The translations under genes and the position numbers were made by a program. Positions 1 to 8,944 of a DNA stretch of 64,000 nucleotides are shown here, one piece after another (within the stretch, counting starts at the first letter, position 1; each line of letters opens with the position of its first letter). The DNA lies in the NCBI GenBank assembly GCA_027315065.1, contig DAHUYT010000001.1, positions 1 to 64,000 on the forward strand, written 5' to 3'. The notes under the pieces were generated by a model, which ran no database searches, had not been told where the DNA came from, and was given only the letters and a program-made list of their open reading frames with translations. The stretch comes from Nitrososphaerota archaeon. GTDB lineage: Archaea; Thermoproteota; Nitrososphaeria; Nitrososphaerales; Nitrosopumilaceae.

Positions 1-409
1 TTTTTGTCATGTTGGACTGGATAAAATCAATTATTGTTGACAATGGTGTACCTGGTCCAAAATTTCCCAACACGCCTGCTTTTTCAAGCTCCTGCTTGTC
101 ATCATGTGGAATAACTCCGCCGCCTATTACAAGCACATCGCTGATTCCTTTTTCTCTGAGAGCTTTTACAACTCTTGGAAACAGCGTCAAGTGTGCACCG
201 TTTAGCAAACTCAGTGCTATGACATTGACATCTTCGTCTTCTGCAATTTGCGCAATCCTGTCAGGTGTGGCAAACAAGCCAGAATAAATGACTTCCATTC
301 CGGCATCTCTAAATGCCCTACACAATACGAGAGCGCCTCTATCGTGACCGTCTAGCCCTAGCTTTGAGACAAGTATTCTGACGCGTTTTGTCTGGGCTTT
401 TTGCGACAT
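1..409 (-). CDS. Methylmalonyl-CoA mutase small (B12-binding) subunit, partial
   Basis: This is the cobalamin-binding subunit of methylmalonyl-CoA mutase, which interconverts methylmalonyl-CoA and succinyl-CoA. The visible product reads MSQKAQTKRVRILVSK and then the B12-binding motif DGHDRG, where the His is the lower axial ligand of cobalamin. A Rossmann-like stretch (SLLNGAHL, GGGVIP) follows. The ATG at 409 is the natural start. No stop is reached before the window edge, so the C-terminus is missing. It is divergent from the MeaB-like gene and the large subunit at 527-3047. A separate small-subunit gene is usual in archaea. In Thaumarchaeota the enzyme serves the 3-hydroxypropionate/4-hydroxybutyrate cycle. 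Confidence 0.93.
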   Translation of the reverse strand, partial: MSQKAQTKRVRILVSKLGLDGHDRGALVLCRAFRDAGMEVIYSGLFATPDRIAQIAEDEDVNVIALSLLNGAHLTLFPRVVKALREKGISDVLVIGGGVIPHDDKQELEKAGVLGNFGPGTPLSTIIDFIQSNMTK

Positions 410-526
410 GATCTTGAAAGTATAAACTGGGTTTTAAAACCTTTATTAGAAAATTCTAAAGGCAGATTGTTTGTTTGATCTCTCTGCAACAAGATTTTAT
501 TGTGCGTATGGTACGTGTTGTTCTAT

Positions 527-1441
527 ATGGATTTAGTAAAGGAACTTAAGCAAGGTAATCGAAGAGCCATCGCAAGGGCTATATCTATAGTTGAAAATGA
601 CGAAAAAGAAGCAAGGGTTATGATCAAGAAAATCTTCAAGAGTTCTGGACGGTCTCTCACTATTGGCATAACTGGTCCTGCAGGATCAGGAAAGAGTACT
701 CTAATCAACAAAACAAGTATCGAACTCAAAAAACTTGGTTACAGGACGGCTATTCTTGCAATAGATCCTACAAGCCACATAACAGGGGGCGCAATTCTTG
801 GGGACCGAATCCGTATGACTGAATCAACAGACGCTGGCACCTACATCCGCAGCATGGCGTCAAGGGGTGCAACAGGTGCAATCTCTCTTGCACTGCGAAA
901 CAGCATCAGGGTATTGGAGTTCGCTGGATTTAACCCAATAATTATAGAAAGCGTTGGGGCAGGACAGACCGAAGTTGACATATCGCGAGTTGTTGATATG
1001 ACAATAGTGGTCTTTAACCCGAACACTGGTGATAATATTCAAACAATAAAAGCAGGTCTAACTGAGATTGGTGACATTTATTTGATTAACAAGAGCGACC
1101 TGCCTGGTGCAAATCAACTCTTCGACTCTGTAAGGGATTTCATAGGCATGTCGGAAAAAAATCCAACAGTCATGATGACATCTGCCAAATCAAACAAGGG
1201 AATGGTAGAATTTGCAAAGAAACTGCAAGAATTGATGGAATCGAAAAAAAAATCCAAGAAACAAAAGGAGGAATCACGGCTTGACATGGAACTAAGGGAT
1301 ATTATTTTAAATAATGTCAAAAATAAAGTGAGCAACATGCTTGATTCAAGTAATGCGTATGCTAAATATCTCAAAAAGGTCCAAAAAAAGGAGATGGATC
1401 CATTCGAAGCTGCAGAGAAGATGTCTAAACTATTAAAGTGA
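527..1441 (+). CDS. meaB: MeaB/ArgK-type GTPase, methylmalonyl-CoA mutase chaperone
   Basis: This is a G3E-family P-loop GTPase that protects and reloads cobalamin in methylmalonyl-CoA mutase. Early in the protein is the Walker A motif GPAGSGKST. ESVGAGQTEVD (switch/Mg region) and NKSD (guanine specificity) follow, and the C-terminus is helical, as in MeaB. The frame is open further upstream to a TTG at 500, but the ATG at 527 (MDLVKELKQGN) fits the family N-terminus. It lies 13 nt before the mutase large subunit and is divergent from the small subunit, so the context matches the function. Older annotations call this family LAO/AO transport ATPase. Confidence 0.92.
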   Translation: MDLVKELKQGNRRAIARAISIVENDEKEARVMIKKIFKSSGRSLTIGITGPAGSGKSTLINKTSIELKKLGYRTAILAIDPTSHITGGAILGDRIRMTESTDAGTYIRSMASRGATGAISLALRNSIRVLEFAGFNPIIIESVGAGQTEVDISRVVDMTIVVFNPNTGDNIQTIKAGLTEIGDIYLINKSDLPGANQLFDSVRDFIGMSEKNPTVMMTSAKSNKGMVEFAKKLQELMESKKKSKKQKEESRLDMELRDIILNNVKNKVSNMLDSSNAYAKYLKKVQKKEMDPFEAAEKMSKLLK

Positions 1442-1454
1442 GAGAATAAGAAAT

Positions 1455-3047
1455 ATGAAAACTAGACCAATTCCAAAGAAAAAGATAAAAACTGATTCTA
1501 ATATACCTGTCAAAAGCTTCTACGACTCCACGGTAAAACCAAAGAGTAAAAATGAAAAACCTGGAAAACATCCATTCACTAGGGCAATTCATCCTGGGAT
1601 GTATCGGGACAGACTTTGGACAATGAGGCAGTATACTGGTTTTGGTACAGCTGCCCAGACAAATCAGAGATTCAAATATCTGCTTGAACGAGGACAGACT
1701 GGTCTGAGCATGGCGTTTGATTTGCCTACTCAGATAGGGTATGATGCAGATGATTCCCATGCAGAGGGCGAGGTAGGAAAGGTGGGAGTCTCAATCACCT
1801 CGCTCAAAGACATGATGACTTGCTTTGATGGAATACCACTTGACAAAGTAAGTACATCTATGACAATTAATGCAACAGCTTCGACGCTACTTTCATTGTA
1901 TATTGCTACCGGTGAATCACAAGGAGTAAAAAGTGAACAATTACGAGGCACTACACAAAACGATATTCTTAAAGAATACATTGCAAGAAATACCTACATC
2001 TATCCGCCAAGACCATCTATGAGATTGATAGGCGACATGATTGAATACTGCTCCAAAAAGGTACCGCAATGGTATCCTGTATCAATATCTGGATATCACA
2101 TGAGGGAGGCAGGATGCAATGCAGTACAAGAAGTTGCGTTTACTCTGGCAAATGCCATTGAGTATATTGAAACATGTGTTGACCGAGGACTCAAGATTGA
2201 CGACTTTGCTCCAAGACTATCGTTCTTCTTTTGCTGCACAAGCGAATTCTTGGAAGAAGTTGCCAAGTTCAGAGCTGCAAGAAGAATCTATGCAAAGATA
2301 GTTAAAGATAGATTCCATGCCAAAGACAAAAAATCAATACAACTTAAATTCCATGTTCAGACAAGTGGTGAATCGCTGACCGCGCAACAGCCCGATAACA
2401 ACATTGTCCGAGTAGCAATACAATCAATGGCTGCAGTATTGGGAGGCTGTCAATCACTTCACACCAACTCAAAAGATGAAGCATTGGCATTGCCAACTGA
2501 AGCAGCAGTAAAGATTGCTCTGAGAACACAGCAGATTGTGGGGCACGAAAGCGGAATTACAAAAACAGTTGATCCACTTGCCGGTTCATACTATGTAGAA
2601 TACCTAACTGATAAAATAGAAGAGGAGGCAAACAAGTATCTAAAAAAAATTGACAGGATGGGAGGCTCACTGGCTGGAATTGAGAAAGGCTTTTTCCAGT
2701 CTGAAATACGACAAAATGCGTACAGGCTAAAGCAAGAAATTGACAGTAACGAGAGGGTGATTGTAGGAGTCAACAAGTTTACTGATTCTGTTGAGGAAAA
2801 ACAGGAGATTATGAAGATTGATGACAGTATTCAGGTAAAACAGATGCAGAATCTAAAAGAACTACGCAGTACGCGTGATAATAATAAAGCTGAAGCGGCA
2901 CTATCGAAGATGAAGAGCGCCGCAGAAAAAGAGGAAAACCTAATGCCCTTCATATTAGAATCAGTGCGAAGATATGCTACTCTTGGAGAGATAAGCAATA
3001 CCTTCCGAGAAGTCTTCGGGATCTACCAGCCAAGGGAGTCATTCTAA
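1455..3047 (+). CDS. Methylmalonyl-CoA mutase large (catalytic) subunit
   Basis: This is the TIM-barrel substrate-binding subunit of B12-dependent methylmalonyl-CoA mutase, about 530 residues, the usual archaeal length. Conserved blocks include RQYTGFGTAAQTNQRFKYLL, GLSMAFDLPTQIGYD, VSISGYHMREAGCNA, HVQTSGESLTAQQP and QQIVGHESGI. There is no fused B12 domain, which is consistent with the separate small-subunit gene at the left edge. The stop codon overlaps the epimerase start by one base (TAATG), so translational coupling is likely. In a thaumarchaeon it converts methylmalonyl-CoA to succinyl-CoA in the 3HP/4HB carbon-fixation cycle. Confidence 0.96.
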   Translation: MKTRPIPKKKIKTDSNIPVKSFYDSTVKPKSKNEKPGKHPFTRAIHPGMYRDRLWTMRQYTGFGTAAQTNQRFKYLLERGQTGLSMAFDLPTQIGYDADDSHAEGEVGKVGVSITSLKDMMTCFDGIPLDKVSTSMTINATASTLLSLYIATGESQGVKSEQLRGTTQNDILKEYIARNTYIYPPRPSMRLIGDMIEYCSKKVPQWYPVSISGYHMREAGCNAVQEVAFTLANAIEYIETCVDRGLKIDDFAPRLSFFFCCTSEFLEEVAKFRAARRIYAKIVKDRFHAKDKKSIQLKFHVQTSGESLTAQQPDNNIVRVAIQSMAAVLGGCQSLHTNSKDEALALPTEAAVKIALRTQQIVGHESGITKTVDPLAGSYYVEYLTDKIEEEANKYLKKIDRMGGSLAGIEKGFFQSEIRQNAYRLKQEIDSNERVIVGVNKFTDSVEEKQEIMKIDDSIQVKQMQNLKELRSTRDNNKAEAALSKMKSAAEKEENLMPFILESVRRYATLGEISNTFREVFGIYQPRESF

Positions 3048-3445
3048 TGAAAATAAACCACGTTGCAATAGCTGTTAACAACTTGGATGAGGCAGTAAAG
3101 GAATATCAAAATGTGCTTGGAGTAAAAAAAGTTGAGTTTGAGACCGTAGATGCTGAAGGAGTGAGAGTTGCAATACTATATCTGGAAAACTCAAGAATTG
3201 AACTTATGGAACCAACAAAGGATACTAGCCCAATAAAGAAATTCCTAGAAATTAGGGGAGAAGGCCTACATCATATAGCTCTTGAAACTGAAGCAATAGA
3301 GGGAGAGGTTGACAGGATGAAAGATACTGGAGTAAGATTTCTTGGAGAAGTAAGGCCTGGCTCTGGAGGAACAAAAATTACCTTCATCCATCCCAAGTCA
3401 CTTCATGGTGTATTGACAGAGCTCTGCTCCCATACAAAAAAGTAA
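3047..3445 (+). CDS. mce: Methylmalonyl-CoA epimerase
   Basis: This is a glyoxalase/VOC-fold enzyme of 132 residues that interconverts the (S) and (R) epimers of methylmalonyl-CoA. It begins MKINHVAIAVNNLDEAV, where the His is the first metal ligand. GLHHIALETE supplies the second His, and the conserved Glu residues follow (RIELMEP). The length matches the family. It overlaps the mutase large-subunit stop by one base, completing a MeaB-mutase-epimerase operon. It supplies the (R) epimer required by the mutase. Confidence 0.95.
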   Translation: MKINHVAIAVNNLDEAVKEYQNVLGVKKVEFETVDAEGVRVAILYLENSRIELMEPTKDTSPIKKFLEIRGEGLHHIALETEAIEGEVDRMKDTGVRFLGEVRPGSGGTKITFIHPKSLHGVLTELCSHTKK

Positions 3446-3446
3446 C

Positions 3447-3467
3447 TGGTTCTACGGGACTCGAACC
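3447..3467 (-). repeat. tRNA 3'-end-like fragment (T-loop to discriminator)
   Basis: Read on the minus strand, these 21 bases carry a T-loop signature (GGTTCGAGTCC) followed by an acceptor-like GTAGAACCA. The bases 5' of the T-loop do not form a proper T stem, and no matching acceptor 5' half is found nearby, so this is not a complete tRNA gene. Such fragments are typical of attachment-site remnants left by elements that integrate into tRNA 3' ends. It sits immediately after the epimerase stop, at the edge of a decayed region. The element interpretation is inferred. Confidence 0.35.
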
Positions 3468-3632
3468 TTTGGGTTAAGACAGCAAATCTCACAAACTATT
3501 ATTGTCTGATGACACTTTTGACAGTGAGAATATTCACGTAGATTTGACAGAAACCTAGTTCAAATGTATTAATAAGAAACGAATTCGAGAAAAATAATAA
3601 CAAGTACATTATATGAAAACAATATGGGGGAG

Positions 3633-3785
3633 ATGAGAGGAATTTGCATCATCTGTGAATTTCAAGTAAGGGGAAACACATTAGACGAATTAGATGTGAA
3701 TTTCACATCACATTTTGAGAATACTGGTCATGAGGCCTACTTTTTTATGGACGGGGACAAAAGAATAGAAAGAAGCGTTTCATAA
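3633..3785 (+). CDS. Small hypothetical protein, 50 aa
   Basis: A short open frame begins at an ATG preceded by GGGGGAGAT, a reasonable Shine-Dalgarno-like stretch, and ends in TAA. The product begins MRGICIICEF with a CxxC pair and contains TSHFENTGHEAYFF. It is acidic in the middle and has no membrane segment. I do not recognise the family. The purine-rich site and the protein-like composition support translation, but it lies in an otherwise decayed intergenic region and could be chance. Confidence 0.4.
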   Translation: MRGICIICEFQVRGNTLDELDVNFTSHFENTGHEAYFFMDGDKRIERSVS

Positions 3786-4098
3786 ATTATAGTAAAACAC
3801 TTTCAAACAAATCATAATTTTCGATATTATAGGCATGTCTTACAGTTTCTGAACTGATAGTTGGTACAAGTATAAGAGATCTTGTGAATATAATTAGATA
3901 CAAAATTGACAAGTAATCTATGGAGTAGCTACAAACACCTTTCAAATTTTTTATTTTAATTTGATAATAATAAAAAAGAAGTGTGATTGTTGATCCTGTT
4001 CTTTTGTTTGTACTATCATTTGTGTTAGTTTTATTTACATTCGTGTCAGGATCTCTACAAGTTTGTCGGTATTGTGAACTATTTTGATACAAGCCAAT

Positions 4099-4266
4099 TG
4101 AAAGCGTTGATGCAAAGACCCTGCCTTTTGCAGTTAGGCCAACATTGATCTTGGATTTATAAATTGTTGATTCAACAAGTCCTTTTTTCTCTAGCCCGAC
4201 AATGTGCTTTGCAAGTCTGGCATAGTTGAGATTAGTATCAAGGGATAAACAAGTCTTTGCTCCGTG
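4099..4266 (-). pseudogene. Relic of a winged-helix (wHTH) regulator
   Basis: On the minus strand, about 56 codons read like the core of the small winged-helix proteins common in Thaumarchaeota: TNLNYARLAKHIVGLEKKGL is a recognition-helix region, and NVGLTAKGRVFASTL resembles the wing with the characteristic L-T-x-K-G. Upstream and downstream codons lose resemblance, giving low-complexity basic and hydrophobic sequence, and no start context is credible. The open frame from 4296 to 3787 is therefore probably a decayed gene. The assignment rests only on the local motif pattern. Confidence 0.4.
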
Positions 4267-4269
4267 ACC

Positions 4270-4589
4270 ATGATAGTACGTCCGAAAACTATACACACTA
4301 TTAAGAAGAAACCGGAGTCTAGATTTGAACCAAGCACAAAAACTTTATTGCTCATACTCAAAACCATGACAGATGATGACACTTTCTAATTTATTGGACA
4401 ATACTACAAATACAAGACACCGGTATATACAACGAACTAACATACACACCAATACTACTGACAGGTTTGTCAGTATGATGGATTTCGTCTATCGCGATCT
4501 ATCTCCTATCTTGATTTCATTTCAGACCAGTGTGGAATTAAATTGAGTAGACAAAACACTTCAAGGTTATTTTTAAAGAAAGGATCTGG
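4270..4589. other. Gene-poor interval
   Basis: I find no credible coding region, RNA gene or repeat here. The sequence is AT-rich. A short stretch near 4330 superficially resembles a tRNA T-loop on the minus strand, but its stems do not pair. Confidence 0.5.
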
Positions 4590-5144
4590 TTATTCTACTA
4601 GCTTTAGCGTGTCTGACGCAGTAATTATTCCAACAATCCTGCTCTGCTTTGAGACAAGAACACATTTTGAGTATCGTATCAGCGAGACCAATGTCTTAAC
4701 TGGCGTGTTATAATCTACAATGGGTGGGCGAGGATCCATTATCTCTGATAGTTTTATCTTCCTTCTTTGCGTTTCATCGTTGTCAATGAGGTGCTTTACT
4801 ATGCCGTCCTCTGTTACCACGCCCATTACATCGTTTCCTTCAAAAACTGGAACCTGACTAATGGACAAATCTTGCATTTTTTTTATTGCATCATTTAAGG
4901 TATCACTCGTCTTCATCTTTACAATCTCTTTGCTACAAATGTCACCTGCCTTCATTGATGACTGGCTTTCAAGTGACCACAACACTTCGAATATTTTTCT
5001 TGCAGTGGCATAGCTTGGCTGGCATCTTCCTGACTCGATTTGATTTATCATGGAGGTGCTAACCCCTGTAAGGGAAGCAAGCTTTTGCTGTGTCAATCCT
5101 ATTTTCTGTCTTGCCCGTTTTATGGATTCAAGTCTGGGCAGCAT
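4590..5144 (-). CDS. XRE-type HTH regulator with two CBS domains
   Basis: This 184-residue protein has an N-terminal XRE/Cro helix-turn-helix (residues about 8-55; IGLTQQKLASLTGVSTSMIN, then QIESGR) followed by a CBS pair (about 65-182; DICSKEIVKMK, VPVFEGNDVMGVVTEDGIV, SRIVGIITASD). CBS pairs usually bind adenine nucleotides, so it may sense energy charge. Its ATG overlaps the stop of pyruvate phosphate dikinase by one base (TAATG), implying co-translation with a PEP/pyruvate-node enzyme. Target and ligand cannot be read from the sequence; control of the operon or of central carbon genes is inferred. Confidence 0.9.
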   Translation of the reverse strand: MLPRLESIKRARQKIGLTQQKLASLTGVSTSMINQIESGRCQPSYATARKIFEVLWSLESQSSMKAGDICSKEIVKMKTSDTLNDAIKKMQDLSISQVPVFEGNDVMGVVTEDGIVKHLIDNDETQRRKIKLSEIMDPRPPIVDYNTPVKTLVSLIRYSKCVLVSKQSRIVGIITASDTLKLVE

Positions 5145-7822
5145 TATCTATCCCGCACCGCTTTTTTTGGAGATTTCTTCGAGTTTTCAAGAGCTGCCTG
5201 TGCTGCTGCAAGTATTGCGATTGGAACCCTATGCGCTGATGCACTCACATATGTTAATCTGGCTGTGTTGCAAAACTTGATTGAGCGAGGATCTCCACCA
5301 TGTTCGCCGCAAATCCCTATCTCAAGATTCGGCTTTACCCCCCTGCCTCTTGATATTGCAGTCTGCATCAAGTCTCCTACGCCATTGATATCTAGTGACT
5401 GAAATGGATTTTCGGCCATTATATCCTTCTCAAAATACTCTGGGAGGAACTTTCCTTCTGCATCTTCTCTGCTAAAACTAAACACTGCCTGGGTAAGGTC
5501 GTTTGTTCCAAAGCTAAAGAATTCGGCTATTTGTGCAAGCTCATCTGATGTCAGACAAGCTCTTACAACTTCCATCATTGTACCAAAATTCATTTTCAAT
5601 TTGACTCTAAACTCTGATTCCACATCTGATTTTATTGAATCGTATATTTTCTTGATATATTTTAATTCGTTTATGCCTCCAACTTGAGGAATCATTATTT
5701 GTGGATGAATATCTATTTTTTCAGTTCTAAGCTCTGCTGCTGCTTCGCAGATGGCCCTAATTTGCATCTCGTATATTTCAGGATGAGTGATGCCAACTCT
5801 GACTCCGCGATGACCCATCATTGGATTTATCTCTGCCAACTCCTTTGCTCTGTCCAATATCTTCTGAGTTAGAATTATTTGCTCTGGTATGCCTTGTCTT
5901 TCTAGGTAATGTATTTTATTTATCAGTTCTTCAGTATTTGGAAGAAATTCGTGTAAAGGAGGATCTAAGAGTCTGATTGTTACATGATATCCTTGCATTA
6001 TTTTGAGAATTTCCTTAAAATCTTGTTTTTGTAATATGCGAAGCTTCTCCAAGACTGCTTTTCTTTCTTGTATGGTCTTTGTCATTATCATCTCTACAAA
6101 GACTGCAAGTCTATCGTGTGCATTGAACATCCTTTCCGTTCTACACAATCCAATGCCTTTTGCACCGTAGGTGCGAGCAAGTTTTGCAGCTTCGGGAGTA
6201 TCAGCATTGGCTCGTACGCCAAGTGTTTTGAATTTCTCAGACCATTCTAGTATAGTTCTAAAATCGTCTGTCAGTTTTGGTTCAACTGTAGGTATCTCGC
6301 CTATGTATACATTGCCAGTGCTTCCATCTATCGTTAGTGTCTCTCCCTCGCCAATATCTTTATCGCCAATAAGCAGCTGCTTTGCAGAATAATCAATTTT
6401 GATATCAGAACACCCAACAATACATGGTTTTCCCATGCCTCTTGCCACCACTGCCGCATGAGATGTCTTGCCGCCTCTGCTTGTAAGAATCCCTGTTGAA
6501 GAAAAAAACGCTGGTACGTCTTCTGGCTTGGTTTCTTCTCTAACAAGAATGACTCTAGTCCCATTTTCTCCAATGCTTACTGCCCTTTTGACATCAAATA
6601 TGACAATGCCAGACGCGGCACCCGGAGACGCAGGTATGCCTTTTGTTATGGGATTGAATATTTTGACTGCTTCTGTATCGATAGTTCTATGTAAAATCTG
6701 GTCTAGATCTTCAGGATGCAGCCGAAGAATTGCTCTTTTTTTTGATATCATTTTTTCTTTTACCAATGAAACCGATGTTTTGATCATTCCTGCCGTATTC
6801 ATTTTGGCAGAGCGGGTTTGTAATAGGTAGAATTTTCCTTTCTCAACAGTAAACTCGATATCTTGAGGTTCTTTGAAATGTCTTTCAAGCTTGTTGCAGG
6901 TGTTGAGCAATTGCTTGTACGTTGAAGGCATTTCTTTTGACATGCTGTCTATTGGCTGTGGTGTTCTGATACCAGCTACAACATCTTCCCCTTGGGCATT
7001 GATAAGATATTCTCCAAATATCTTTTTTGAACCATCTGAAGGATCGCGCGTAAAGACCACTCCAGTTGCACTGTCGCTTCCCATGTTGCCAAATACCATT
7101 GTGACAACATTTACTGCAGTTCCCATCGCAACGTCTTTTGAAATTTTATATTTTTCTCTATATATTACCGCTCTTTCGCCCATCCAGCTTCTGAAGACTG
7201 CCTCGATTGCAAGCTCAAGTTGTTTGTAAGGATCTTCTGGAAAATGTTTTCCGGTATGTTCTTGACAGATTGCTTTGTATTGTGTTACTACTTTTTTTAA
7301 TGATTCTTCATCAAGCTCGTAATCCTGTTGCACGTTTTGTTTCTTTTTTGCATCATGCAAGACGCTTTCAAATTTCTTATCATCTACCCCAAAGACTACT
7401 TTTCCAAACAATTGGACAAATCTTCGATAGGAATCTAGTGCAAATCTTGGATTCTTGCTTGACTTGCCAAGTCCTACAACCGTTTTATCGTTTAATCCCA
7501 AATTAAGAATTGTATCCATCATGCCTGGCATTGATACTGAGGCACCTGATCTAACAGATACTAGGAGAGGATTCTTCTCAAAACCAAATTTCTTGCCTGT
7601 TCTTCTCTCAATTTTTTGAATATTTTTTTTAACTTCGTGCATGATGGTCTTTGGCAGTTTCTTATTGTTACTGTAGTATATGGCGCAAACCTCAGTTGTA
7701 ATGGTAAAACCTGGAGGCACTGCAAGCCCAAGCCTTGTCATCTCCATCAGGCCTGCGCCCTTGCCGCCAAACAATTTTTTGTTCTTACCGTCACCTTCAT
7801 TAAAAAAATAGACTGATTTCAC
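5144..7822 (-). CDS. ppdK: Pyruvate, phosphate dikinase
   Basis: This 892-residue enzyme interconverts pyruvate + ATP + Pi and PEP + AMP + PPi. The N-terminal nucleotide-binding domain begins with FGGKGAGLMEM. The swivelling phospho-His domain has TSRGGKTSHAAVVARGMGKP, with the His of GGKTSHAA being phosphorylated. The C-terminal PEP/pyruvate barrel has GLCRTERMF, GHRGVR, FSFGTNDLTQ and the catalytic-Cys motif GICGEHGGDP. Length and order are those of PpdK rather than PEP synthase. In thaumarchaea it makes PEP for gluconeogenesis from fixed carbon. Triosephosphate isomerase lies upstream and the XRE-CBS regulator is coupled downstream. Confidence 0.96.
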   Translation of the reverse strand: MKSVYFFNEGDGKNKKLFGGKGAGLMEMTRLGLAVPPGFTITTEVCAIYYSNNKKLPKTIMHEVKKNIQKIERRTGKKFGFEKNPLLVSVRSGASVSMPGMMDTILNLGLNDKTVVGLGKSSKNPRFALDSYRRFVQLFGKVVFGVDDKKFESVLHDAKKKQNVQQDYELDEESLKKVVTQYKAICQEHTGKHFPEDPYKQLELAIEAVFRSWMGERAVIYREKYKISKDVAMGTAVNVVTMVFGNMGSDSATGVVFTRDPSDGSKKIFGEYLINAQGEDVVAGIRTPQPIDSMSKEMPSTYKQLLNTCNKLERHFKEPQDIEFTVEKGKFYLLQTRSAKMNTAGMIKTSVSLVKEKMISKKRAILRLHPEDLDQILHRTIDTEAVKIFNPITKGIPASPGAASGIVIFDVKRAVSIGENGTRVILVREETKPEDVPAFFSSTGILTSRGGKTSHAAVVARGMGKPCIVGCSDIKIDYSAKQLLIGDKDIGEGETLTIDGSTGNVYIGEIPTVEPKLTDDFRTILEWSEKFKTLGVRANADTPEAAKLARTYGAKGIGLCRTERMFNAHDRLAVFVEMIMTKTIQERKAVLEKLRILQKQDFKEILKIMQGYHVTIRLLDPPLHEFLPNTEELINKIHYLERQGIPEQIILTQKILDRAKELAEINPMMGHRGVRVGITHPEIYEMQIRAICEAAAELRTEKIDIHPQIMIPQVGGINELKYIKKIYDSIKSDVESEFRVKLKMNFGTMMEVVRACLTSDELAQIAEFFSFGTNDLTQAVFSFSREDAEGKFLPEYFEKDIMAENPFQSLDINGVGDLMQTAISRGRGVKPNLEIGICGEHGGDPRSIKFCNTARLTYVSASAHRVPIAILAAAQAALENSKKSPKKAVRDR

Positions 7823-7848
7823 ACAGGAACTCTATTAATCGCGTAATA

Positions 7849-8595
7849 TCAAATTTTTCTACTTTTTGTGAAGGCCCGAGCAAATTCATCTATTGTTTTT
7901 TCCCAATTTTTGGCCTTGACTATACCACTTGCTACCAAGATGCCATCTGCTCCAAGATCAAGTGCTTTTGACACGTCGTCTCCTGTGACAATACCTGCGC
8001 CGCAGAGCAACCGGGTAGAATTTTTTGCATCTTTGACTGCCTTGACAGAATTTGTTATGATCTCTGGTCTTTCCTTTGATACTGCTTTACCGCTTCCTAT
8101 TAGCTCAGGAGGTTCTATTGCAATGTAATCTGGATTTAATCTTGCATATTTTTTTACTTCATTCACATTTTTTACACATATCACAGATGTCATCTTCAAA
8201 CTCTTCAGTCTAGAAACTATTTGTTCAATGTCTTGACTTGCAATCCTGTGTTCGCTGTGATTGATTAGAGAACCACTTACTCTTGATTTTTTTAAAATCT
8301 CTGGAACGATAAAACCTGTTGTACTGCCAACTTTAGAGATATCTACATGTTGGGAAAACACTGTAACTGGAAGATTGGCCACTTCTGAGATTAGGTGTTG
8401 TGGAGGACACACGATGATTTTTATTTTATACTTTTTGGCAATCTTTGATGCAGCTTTTGCCAGTCGTAATGAATTGCCTGCTGAAATCTCTTCATAATTT
8501 TTAAAGTTAATTATGAACAATATGCTTTCAGCTGAATTTGTTGTTGCCTCTATATCAAGAGTTCCATGTTTGAATGATATGATAGCATTAATCAT
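7849..8595 (-). CDS. tpiA: Triosephosphate isomerase
   Basis: This is an archaeal-type TIM that interconverts dihydroxyacetone phosphate and glyceraldehyde 3-phosphate. Catalytic Lys is in FIINFKNYEE, catalytic His in LINHSEHR, and catalytic Glu in YIAIEPPELIG. The phosphate-binding loop is LLCGAGIV plus GADGILVASGIV. The ATG at 8595 gives 248 residues, with about 24 more at the N-terminus than typical archaeal enzymes. A TTG at 8520 would give MFIINFKNY and the usual length. A TATA-like CTATAAG about 28 nt upstream of 8595 supports a leaderless ATG, so I keep it, but the start is open. It is divergent from the small protein at 8693. Confidence 0.93.
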   Translation of the reverse strand: MINAIISFKHGTLDIEATTNSAESILFIINFKNYEEISAGNSLRLAKAASKIAKKYKIKIIVCPPQHLISEVANLPVTVFSQHVDISKVGSTTGFIVPEILKKSRVSGSLINHSEHRIASQDIEQIVSRLKSLKMTSVICVKNVNEVKKYARLNPDYIAIEPPELIGSGKAVSKERPEIITNSVKAVKDAKNSTRLLCGAGIVTGDDVSKALDLGADGILVASGIVKAKNWEKTIDEFARAFTKSRKI

Positions 8596-8692
8596 ACTGT
8601 GATTTTATTTTTTGAAAATTCTTATAGATGGCAGAAAGAAAAGAAACTTCATGAGTATTGAGTCGTTTTTGCTGTTGGGGTAACTCCAAGAC

Positions 8693-8944
8693 TTGGTGTC
8701 AAATGTTAAATCTTCAGGGTATCGTGATGAATATATCATAAAGATGACTTTCAAAAAATATAAGTGGGGATCATACAGCATTACAGAATTAAAAGATTGG
8801 TTTGGAAGTAAAGAAGTAAACGGTATTGTCCACGTAATTGACAGAATACTCAATATGACACATTACCAGAAATCAAAATTTGAGGCAAACGACAAGTTTA
8901 GGATAGTATCAGATGACAACGATTGTAACTGCGACGGTCATTGA
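8693..8944 (+). CDS. Conserved-looking small hypothetical protein
   Basis: A soluble protein of about 83 residues. It contains KKYKWGSYSITELKDWF, an amphipathic middle (VNGIVHVIDRILNM) and an acidic, cysteine-containing tail (DDNDCNCDGH). Starts at TTG 8693, GTG 8696 or an internal ATG at 8741 are all possible. It ends one base before the convergent L40e gene. The overlapping minus-strand frame looks less protein-like. I do not recognise the family. Confidence 0.6.
   Translation: MVSNVKSSGYRDEYIIKMTFKKYKWGSYSITELKDWFGSKEVNGIVHVIDRILNMTHYQKSKFEANDKFRIVSDDNDCNCDGH

Noticed and set aside
3500-3560. TGATGA-like box suggesting a C/D guide RNA
   Set aside because: No matching D box or terminal stem is present at proper spacing.
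3787-4296. Intact 169-aa minus-strand protein
   Set aside because: Only the first third resembles a winged helix; the remainder is low-complexity, so I treat it as a relic.
4321-4350. Minus-strand GGTTCAAATC, tRNA T-loop-like
   Set aside because: The T stem does not pair well and no anticodon arm or acceptor stem is found.
8605-8853. Minus-strand frame opposite the small gene at 8693
   Set aside because: Its residue pattern is not protein-like, and the plus-strand frame has the better composition and boundaries.
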